Source of the DNA: Bacteroidota bacterium
GTDB lineage: Bacteria > Bacteroidota > Bacteroidia > Bacteroidales > Prolixibacteraceae
Length of the DNA stretch: 15,337 nt
Assembly: GCA_030632865.1 (NCBI GenBank)
Contig: DAOVTY010000044.1
Span: 1-15,337, forward strand
Direction: 5' to 3'
Shown here: positions 8,555 through 13,630 of the stretch, in pieces
How positions within the stretch are numbered: position 1 is the stretch's first letter
How the letters are laid out: each line of letters starts with the position of its first letter
Program-made: the position numbers and the translations under genes
Notes under the pieces: model-generated
Told to the model about the DNA's origin: nothing
Seen by the model: only the letters and a program-made list of their open reading frames with translations
The model's database searches: none

Positions 8555-9967
8555 ATGAAAAAAAACTACATTCTAATCTCGTTATTTATCATTTCATTTG
8601 TTTCTATTCAACTTAAAGCAGAAGTAAAGTTACCAGCTATTTTTGGCGACCACATGGTTTTACAACAGCAAACCGATGCTGCAATTTGGGGAACAGCAAA
8701 GACAAATAAAACGGTAAAAGTAACTACATCGTGGAACAAAGAAAGCTATTCTACAAAATCAAATTCGGAAGGTAACTGGAAATTAAAGGTAAAAACCCCA
8801 ACAGCGGGCGGACCATTTTCAATAAATATTTCTGACGGTACGGAACTAAAACTAAATAATGTATTAATTGGCGAAGTTTGGGTTTGCTCGGGGCAGTCGA
8901 ATATGCAAATGATAATGAATGGTTACCATAACCAACCTGTATTAGGATCAAATGAGGCAATTGCAACTTCAACAAATAATTCGATCCGGTTAATTACAAT
9001 TGAAAGAGAAAAAAATCTGGAAGAGCAGAAAGATTTTTCAGGTGAGTGGTTGGAATGTACTCCAGAGAATGTTGGTAGTTTTAGTGCTACTGCATATTTT
9101 TTTGGCAGAATGTTGCAAAATGCGTTAGATGTTCCGGTTGGATTGATTTGCTCAAGTTGGGGTGGCACACGCATTGAACCATGGATAAGCGACGGTGGGT
9201 TTGAAAATTTCGACTGGGTAAATCTTCCAAATGAGAATACACCTAGTGATTATTCGCAACAAACACCAACAGTACTTTTTAATGCGATGATTTCGCCAAT
9301 GGTTGGTTACGCAATAAAAGGAGCATTATGGTATCAAGGAGAATCGAACCGAAACGAACCACAGCATTATGAAAAATTAATGCCGGGATTAATTGAAAAC
9401 TGGCGTGACGAATGGGGAATTGGAGACTTCCCGTTTTACTACTGCCAAATTGCACCTTTCAATTATGGTGGTGGTATAAATTCTGCATTTCTTCGCGAAG
9501 CACAATTTAAAGCTTCTACCGCAATCGATAATATTGGAATGGCATGCTTAATGGATGTTGGCGAGAAAAATAATATTCACCCAGCAGATAAAAAAGCCGC
9601 CGGTGAAAGACTTGCTTATCTGGCTCTTGCAAAAACCTACGTCATGGCAGGTTTCGAATATTCGGGTCCAACTTTAAAAGAGATGACCATTGAAGGAAGT
9701 GTAGTGAAACTCACTTTTAATCATGCAAAATATGGATTATCGACTTTTAGCAAAGAGTTGCTGAACTTCAAAGTTGCCGGCGAAAATCAGCGTTTCTATC
9801 CAGCAGAAGCATTTATAACGCGAAAAGGCATTACACTGTTTTCTCCATCGGTTGAAAAACCAGTTGCGGTACGTTATGCATTTGACGATTGGGTGGTTGG
9901 CGAACTATTTAATAACGAAGGTTTACCGGCATCGTCTTTTAGAACTGATGATTGGGAAGTGAAATAA
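8555..9967 (+). CDS. Secreted carbohydrate esterase, sialate O-acetylesterase-like (SASA/SGNH)
   Basis: A 470-residue exported protein (signal peptide to about residue 22, QLKA|EVK). It should remove acetyl or similar ester groups from sugars by a serine-hydrolase mechanism. After a beta-sandwich of about 80 residues the SGNH-type domain begins: the nucleophile is S115 in CSGQSNM, the mid-protein block ALWYQGESN (E263) is a hallmark of the sialate O-acetylesterase family, and H342 in NNIHPADK, near D334 and D345, is the likely catalytic histidine. Some relatives act on acetylated xyloglucan or xylan (family CE20), so the sialate name should not be taken literally. It diverges from the sulfatase operon and probably deacetylates the same glycan. 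Length and order of motifs look complete. Confidence 0.88.
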   Translation: MKKNYILISLFIISFVSIQLKAEVKLPAIFGDHMVLQQQTDAAIWGTAKTNKTVKVTTSWNKESYSTKSNSEGNWKLKVKTPTAGGPFSINISDGTELKLNNVLIGEVWVCSGQSNMQMIMNGYHNQPVLGSNEAIATSTNNSIRLITIEREKNLEEQKDFSGEWLECTPENVGSFSATAYFFGRMLQNALDVPVGLICSSWGGTRIEPWISDGGFENFDWVNLPNENTPSDYSQQTPTVLFNAMISPMVGYAIKGALWYQGESNRNEPQHYEKLMPGLIENWRDEWGIGDFPFYYCQIAPFNYGGGINSAFLREAQFKASTAIDNIGMACLMDVGEKNNIHPADKKAAGERLAYLALAKTYVMAGFEYSGPTLKEMTIEGSVVKLTFNHAKYGLSTFSKELLNFKVAGENQRFYPAEAFITRKGITLFSPSVEKPVAVRYAFDDWVVGELFNNEGLPASSFRTDDWEVK

Positions 9968-10610
9968 ATTACCTGTAAAATACATAGGCTGCTATTACAA
10001 TTAAAATTTATTACTTCCTTTTGAATGATGAATTTTGATATTTAAATTTAAAGAAACTAAAATATCTGAAATGAAATTGCAAGGTTTTACCGTTAGCTAG
10101 ATAAAAATCAAAATAGTTTGCAAGATTTAAACTTTCAGAATTCAAATTTAAAAACTTGATAGTTTTTGTTTAGATTTTTAGGCGCTTTTTTAAATTGGAG
10201 GTTTAAAATAAAAATATTAAAAAAAAGTTGATAAATCTGAACAATTTAGAGGTTTAATTTTAAGAGTTACAAGAAAAATCCAAAAGAATATTCTTGATGA
10301 TAAATAAAATTGAGCCACACACGTAATTGTTTAAATTTTAATCTGGTGAAGAAGAAAACAAGGTTTCCAAGGTTTTAGAAAATTTAGTTTTTACCCTAAA
10401 ACAAAATCAAAAAAAGGGACAAGAAAAAAACAGACTTTTATTCAGATATCATTTTTGTGAATATTGATGAAAAATGATGTTACTGTAAATATTGACTGTG
10501 AAATTGTAAAAGGAAAAAATTTAAGATGCGAATAAAAGGCAATAATAAAGTATAAAAACAGTACCTAAGATTAAGAGTTCTACCCCCCCTTAAACTTCAT
10601 TGTAAATTGA

Positions 10611-10712
10611 TATATATTCCGAAGTCGGCTACTGAAAGTAGATTCCGGTTCAGTAGGAAAGGCATTGGGAAAACCTAAATTATATAATAGTTCACCCAGC
10701 TTCTTATTTTAA
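10611..10712 (+). pseudogene. Possible remnant of a DUF4143-type AAA ATPase gene
   Basis: A short frame ends at TAA 10710-10712 and reads LLKVDSGSVGKALGKPKLY, then NSSPSFLF. This resembles the block LL-x-D-S-x-G-x-x-x-L-x-KP-EK-I-Y-L-N-N that I recall from Bacteroidota ATPases with a DUF4143 domain, with residues missing around KLY. Nothing before or after continues the similarity and there is no start codon. The match is short and from memory. The same bases also form the inverted repeat CTACTGAA/TTCAGTAG (10629-10636 with 10649-10656), so a structural explanation competes. Confidence 0.22.
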
Positions 10713-10785
10713 GTATTATAATTCTGGTAAAGTTACGGAGTATAAAAGTGAAAAAATATTATACGAGTAGTTAGCTTTCTATTTC

Positions 10786-10856
10786 TTGTCATCTCTTCGA
10801 CAAAACATATCTCTTAAATTGAACATAATTCTCCTTGCAAACTCATCGAAATGACA
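10786..10856. repeat. Imperfect inverted repeat, possibly an interspersed intergenic element
   Basis: TTGTCATCTCTTCGA (10786-10800) is roughly complementary to TCGAAATGACAG (10846-10857). Bacteroidota genomes often carry scattered intergenic repeats with TCATTTCGA/TCGAAATGA arms, and this may be a worn copy. The perfect little palindrome CGAG-TTA-CTCG (10861-10871) follows directly. Confidence 0.3.
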
Positions 10857-10881
10857 GCAACGAGTTACTCGATTTCTCTTG

Positions 10882-10948
10882 TTTGTAGGAAATATCCTAC
10901 AAAGATTGAGAATTTCTCCTACACGCAAAAATCCATTCTCCTACAAAG
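10882..10948 (+). promoter_or_regulatory. Phased TCCTACA operator-like array upstream of the response regulator
   Basis: A perfect palindrome TTTGTAGGA-N4-TCCTACAAA (10882-10903) is followed by two more copies of TCCTACA. The three direct copies start at 10895, 10917 and 10939, exactly 22 bases apart, close to two helical turns, so all face the same side of the DNA. The first and third extend to TCCTACAAAG. The array ends 49 bases before the regulator ATG. Such regularity in otherwise degenerate DNA points to binding by a dimeric or oligomeric regulator; direct repeats with a 21-22 bp period are known for LytTR-type response regulators. The binding protein is unknown. Confidence 0.6.
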
Positions 10949-10962
10949 AAATTAGAATTTAG

Positions 10963-10991
10963 GTGGTTTATTGCTATTGTTAAAAAACCAC
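10963..10991 (+). promoter_or_regulatory. Small inverted repeat just before the response-regulator start
   Basis: GTGGTTT (10963-10969) can pair with AAACCAC (10985-10991) across a 15-base loop, ending 5 bases before the ATG at 10997. It could fold in the leader and affect ribosome access, or be a protein site. The stem is only 7 bp. Confidence 0.3.
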
Positions 10992-10996
10992 ACAAA

Positions 10997-11386
10997 ATGA
11001 AAATATTATTAGCAGACGATTCGCAATTAATTCTCGACAGACTACAGGAGATGTTAGGTAATTGTTGTGGAGTAGAGATTGTTGGCTCTTTGAAAAATGG
11101 AACTGATACACTTAGAGCAATAAAAAGTTTACTACCAGATTTAGTGATTATAGACATTAATATGCCGGGCTTAACCGGATTGCAAGTTTTAGATGAAGTT
11201 AAAAAGGAAAATCATAAAACAAAGTTTATGGTTCTCACATTTTATGCATCAAATTATTATAGAAAGAAGGCTATGAAACTGGGTTCCGACTATTTTTTCT
11301 CGAAGGTAGATGACTTTGAAAAAGTGTCGGGCGTTGTAGATAAATTGCTTTTTAAAGAAAATAGCAACAACAAAATAATTAATTAA
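10997..11386 (+). CDS. Receiver-only (CheY-like) response regulator
   Basis: A 129-residue single-domain protein that should be phosphorylated by a histidine kinase in the cytoplasm. The fold is complete: acidic pair D7/D8, phospho-acceptor D53 in DINMPG, conserved T81 and K102. The sequence (LLADDSQLILDRL, GLTGLQVLDEVK) is most like the receiver part of NarL/LuxR-type regulators. The protein ends about 15 residues after the last expected helix with a polar tail (ENSNNKIIN), so there is no DNA-binding output domain. No kinase gene lies in the window. It sits 177 bases upstream of the major pilin on the same strand and behind the phased TCCTACA array, suggesting a role in controlling pilus genes, but as it cannot bind DNA by itself it must act through a partner. 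No frameshifted HTH domain is seen downstream. Confidence 0.88.
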   Translation: MKILLADDSQLILDRLQEMLGNCCGVEIVGSLKNGTDTLRAIKSLLPDLVIIDINMPGLTGLQVLDEVKKENHKTKFMVLTFYASNYYRKKAMKLGSDYFFSKVDDFEKVSGVVDKLLFKENSNNKIIN

Positions 11387-11410
11387 AGTAATAACTAAAA
11401 AACAAAAATT

Positions 11411-11464
11411 ATGGAAAAAAAACATGACAAAACTAAAAGAACAAACAAAAAGGACAAAGCATAA
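11411..11464 (+). CDS. Very short basic ORF (17 residues), doubtful
   Basis: ATG at 11411 opens a 17-codon frame, MEKKHDKTKRTNKKDKA, made almost only of Lys, Arg, Thr, Asp and Glu. It lies between the response regulator and the major pilin. The A-rich DNA could produce it by chance. Its end overlaps a weak hairpin, AGGAC/GTCCT (11451-11455 with 11466-11470), so a leader-peptide role is conceivable but unsupported. Confidence 0.15.
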   Translation: MEKKHDKTKRTNKKDKA

Positions 11465-11563
11465 AGTCCTGATTTGCAAGTCAATAAATATATTGCCAAG
11501 CATCTATTCAAAATGCAAAAATTAAAGAACAATCCTTTTTTATTAATTAAAATTTAAAAACAA

Positions 11564-12082
11564 ATGAAGAAATTAATTTTAAGTTTTTTAGCCATCGTAA
11601 TGGTGGTAAGTTTTTCTAACCAGGTTATGGGGCAGGCAACGGCTAGCGCAACAGCAACGGCTACAATCATTGCACCTATAACAATAACTCAAACTGGTGA
11701 TATGAATTTTGGTAATGTTACGGTGCAAGCAGGAACAGCAGGAACAGTTATATTAGTTCCTGCAGGAACAAGAACTACAACTTCTGGTGTAACATTGCCT
11801 GCAACAACCGGCACAATTGCTGCTGCAACGTTTACAATTGGAGGTGAAGGCGCATATACTTATGCCATAACTTTACCTACTTCGGATTACACTATTACCA
11901 GAGTATCTGGCACTGAGACTATGGCTGTGAATACTTTTTCGAGTACACCTTCATCAACAGGTGCGCTATCTTCTGGTACACAAACCTTAACAGTTGGGGC
12001 AACACTTAATGTAAGTGCGGCACAAGTAGTAGGTACTTATACAAATGCCACAGGTTTTGATGTTACTGTTAACTATAACTAA
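11564..12082 (+). CDS. DUF4402 pilin, probable major subunit of a chaperone-usher pilus
   Basis: A 172-residue secreted protein with a clear signal peptide (MKKLILSFLA..., cleavage near VMG|QAT, residue 23). The mature part is a DUF4402 domain: the FG motif MNFGNVTV, a T/G/A-rich beta-sandwich, the segment YAITLP, the late block TLTVGATLNVSAAQVVGTYT, and the terminal strand FDVTVNYN. DUF4402 proteins are related to subunits of archaic chaperone-usher fimbriae such as spore-coat-U/Csu pilins. The alternating small/hydrophobic N-terminus (TASATATATIIAP) suits a donor strand inserted into the next subunit. It has no cysteine, unlike the second pilin. Being first in the operon, just before a strong hairpin, it is likely the most highly expressed subunit. 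An adhesin role cannot be excluded. Confidence 0.85.
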   Translation: MKKLILSFLAIVMVVSFSNQVMGQATASATATATIIAPITITQTGDMNFGNVTVQAGTAGTVILVPAGTRTTTSGVTLPATTGTIAAATFTIGGEGAYTYAITLPTSDYTITRVSGTETMAVNTFSSTPSSTGALSSGTQTLTVGATLNVSAAQVVGTYTNATGFDVTVNYN

Positions 12083-12094
12083 ATTTTAGTTAAA

Positions 12095-12127
12095 AAAATA
12101 AGTGCTGCATTTTGCAGCACTTATTTT
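12095..12127 (+). terminator. Strong hairpin after the major pilin gene
   Basis: AAAATAAGTGCTGCA (12095-12109) and TGCAGCACTTATTTT (12113-12127) form a perfect 15-bp stem with a TTT loop, beginning 13 bases after the pilin stop. The A-tract/T-tract flanks make it a bidirectional-type intrinsic terminator. It separates the pilin from the chaperone, minor pilin and usher genes, so it probably works as a partial terminator or mRNA 3'-end stabiliser that gives excess pilin. Confidence 0.85.
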
Positions 12128-12169
12128 CAAAATTATGCAAAATAAGTAAATCAATAAAACATAAAAAAA

Positions 12170-13024
12170 ATGGATATTAAAACAGAAAAGAAATATTTAA
12201 CCCGAAATATATACCTAATCATTTTCTTTATTACCATTTACTTTTCATCAATTATGGGTGTTTTTGCACAAGGCGATTTGCTTATATTTCCAAAACGCAT
12301 TGAATTAGAAGGACGGAAAAGAGTAGAGCAAATAATATTGGCTAATACAGGAAAAGATACTGCGATTTATAATATATCCTTTAAACAATACAGAATGACC
12401 GAAACGGGTGATTTTGTTACGATAACAGAACCCGATTTGGGGCAACATTTTGCCACGCCGTTTTTAAGAGTTTATCCGCGCCGAGTTAATTTGGCGCCTG
12501 GCGAATCGCAAACTGTTAAAGTTCAAAAATTCAATACAGATAAAATGGAGGATGGTGAATACCGTTCTCATCTTTATTTCAGGGCAGAGAGAAATAACAA
12601 GCCGCTTGGTCAGGATAATGAAGAAAAAGCTTCTAACACTATCTCAGTAAAACTGGAAGCAGTATATGGTATCTCCATTGCAACTATTATACGCAAAGGA
12701 ACATCTAATACAGAAATTTCAGTTTCAGAACCTACATATAATAACGACGGAGTTTCTAACCATTTCTTAAACTTTAATATCAATCGTACCGGGAATATGT
12801 CGTCGTATGGAGATATAACGGTAAACTATATTTCGCTGGAAAATAAAATTTATGAAGTTGGGAAAGTAAAGGGGTTGGCAGTTTATACACCTGGCAATGT
12901 TCGAAAGGTTAAAATGCAATTACAAAAGCCAGAAAATATAAATTTTAATAGCGGAAAATTTAAAGTGGTTTATACGGAAAACGAGAGTAATACGATAATT
13001 GCGGAAGCAGAGCTGCAACTGTAA
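12170..13024 (+). CDS. PapD-like periplasmic pilus chaperone
   Basis: A 284-residue protein whose N-terminal hydrophobic segment (residues 14-34, ending FAQ) should direct export to the periplasm. There it would bind pilin subunits, complete their fold by donor strand and deliver them to the usher. Two immunoglobulin-like domains can be read. The first (about 36-145) has the early strand LLIFPKRIELEG, with R43 in the place of the conserved arginine, the family block VYPRRVNLAPGESQTVKV (101-118) and the G1-type strand GEYRSHLYFRA. The second spans about 160-284. It is longer than classical chaperones (about 220-240 mature residues), mainly by an insertion-rich linker (RNNKPLGQDNEEK). It follows the pilin hairpin and precedes the second pilin by 40 bases, in normal chaperone-usher order. 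The start at 12170 is favoured because the basic N-region and hydrophobic core follow. Confidence 0.85.
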   Translation: MDIKTEKKYLTRNIYLIIFFITIYFSSIMGVFAQGDLLIFPKRIELEGRKRVEQIILANTGKDTAIYNISFKQYRMTETGDFVTITEPDLGQHFATPFLRVYPRRVNLAPGESQTVKVQKFNTDKMEDGEYRSHLYFRAERNNKPLGQDNEEKASNTISVKLEAVYGISIATIIRKGTSNTEISVSEPTYNNDGVSNHFLNFNINRTGNMSSYGDITVNYISLENKIYEVGKVKGLAVYTPGNVRKVKMQLQKPENINFNSGKFKVVYTENESNTIIAEAELQL

Positions 13025-13064
13025 GTTCAGGTTTAATAAAGCTAATTTTAAATTATATTTTATA

Positions 13065-13577
13065 ATGATTAAAAATGAAATATTAAGTAGATCTTTTTCC
13101 AAATTATTGTTTTTAATAACAATATTCTTTTTCTGTTTAAGTGTTTCGTATGCACAACCTGGGTTACCACAACGAACAGTAACTGTACAACCAACACAAG
13201 CAATTGATTTTGGAGTATTTTATGTTATTTCTGCAGGAACAATTACTGTAAACTGGCAAGGAATTGTATCTACAACAGGTGGTGTAGTATCCATATCCAG
13301 CTCGACTGTGCACCCCGCAATTTTTGATATAAAACTATGCCAGGGAAGAAATGTGACAATTACTTATGATCCTACCACAACAATTACTAGCGGTGCACCA
13401 TCTCTTACTCTTAATATTGGCCCAACCGAAAAAGGGACAAGTGGGGCCTCTTTTTCAGTAGCCAACGACTGTAATTTTATCACTACACTTCGAGTAGGAG
13501 GCACGCTCGTTGTTCCTAGTGCATCGCCAACGGGTATTTACAATGGGAATTTTTCAATGACTTTTACACAAGAATAG
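13065..13577 (+). CDS. Second DUF4402 pilin-like protein, probable minor subunit or tip adhesin
   Basis: A 170-residue exported protein; signal peptide residues 1-30 (hydrophobic LLFLITIFFFCL, cleavage after SYA before QPG). The mature domain resembles DUF4402: VQPTQAIDFGVFYV near the start, a Ser/Thr-rich beta core, GGTLVVPSASPTGIYNGNF near the end, and a final strand FSMTFTQE. Two cysteines, C92 and C136, could form a disulfide that the major pilin lacks. An upstream ATG at 12999 in the same frame would overlap the chaperone gene and put 22 polar, non-signal residues in front, so the start at 13065 is preferred. Its place between chaperone and usher suits a minor subunit or tip protein. Confidence 0.72.
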   Translation: MIKNEILSRSFSKLLFLITIFFFCLSVSYAQPGLPQRTVTVQPTQAIDFGVFYVISAGTITVNWQGIVSTTGGVVSISSSTVHPAIFDIKLCQGRNVTITYDPTTTITSGAPSLTLNIGPTEKGTSGASFSVANDCNFITTLRVGGTLVVPSASPTGIYNGNFSMTFTQE

Positions 13578-13630
13578 TGAGCGAAAATCATACATATAAT
13601 CCAAATACATTTAAAAGCATATTCTCTAGC

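Larger units (their letters stand above)
9968..10996. other. 1029-bp AT-rich region without intact genes
   Basis: Very AT-rich, with stops in all frames. The left two thirds show only short palindromes, for example AAGAATATTCTT (10284-10295) and ATCATTTTT/AAAAATGAT (10448-10456 with 10470-10478), and a run of seven C at 10583-10589. A possible gene remnant lies at 10611-10712, an imperfect inverted repeat at 10786-10856, and a phased operator-like array at 10882-10948. I see no tRNA and no recognised riboswitch. Such a long gap is unusual beside the tightly packed genes on both sides. Confidence 0.7.

Noticed and set aside
10037..10066. GATATTT/AAATATC inverted repeat as terminator of the esterase gene
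   Set aside because: It has a seven-base AT-only stem with a 17-base loop, too weak, and such pairs are common in this DNA.
10612..10690. tRNA-like fold around the CTACTGAA/TTCAGTAG repeat
   Set aside because: No cloverleaf, T-loop (GTTCGA) or acceptor pairing can be built.
10882..10948. CRISPR array
   Set aside because: The repeated unit is only 7-10 bases with a 22-base period and three copies; no cas genes are nearby.
10897..11157. Minus-strand 86-codon frame across the regulator start
   Set aside because: It overlaps a complete receiver domain and the operator array, and shows no recognisable domain.
11249..11503. Minus-strand Phe/Cys-rich 84-codon frame
   Set aside because: It looks like a membrane protein only because it is the complement of Lys-rich coding and A-rich DNA.
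11471..11563. TAnnTTTG promoter directly before the major pilin
   Set aside because: No acceptable match is present; TGATTTG and TATATTG differ at key positions, so the pilin promoter remains unplaced.
12999..13064. Longer N-terminus of the second pilin starting at ATG 12999
   Set aside because: It would overlap the chaperone end and place a polar, Cys-containing stretch before a perfectly good signal peptide that starts at 13065.
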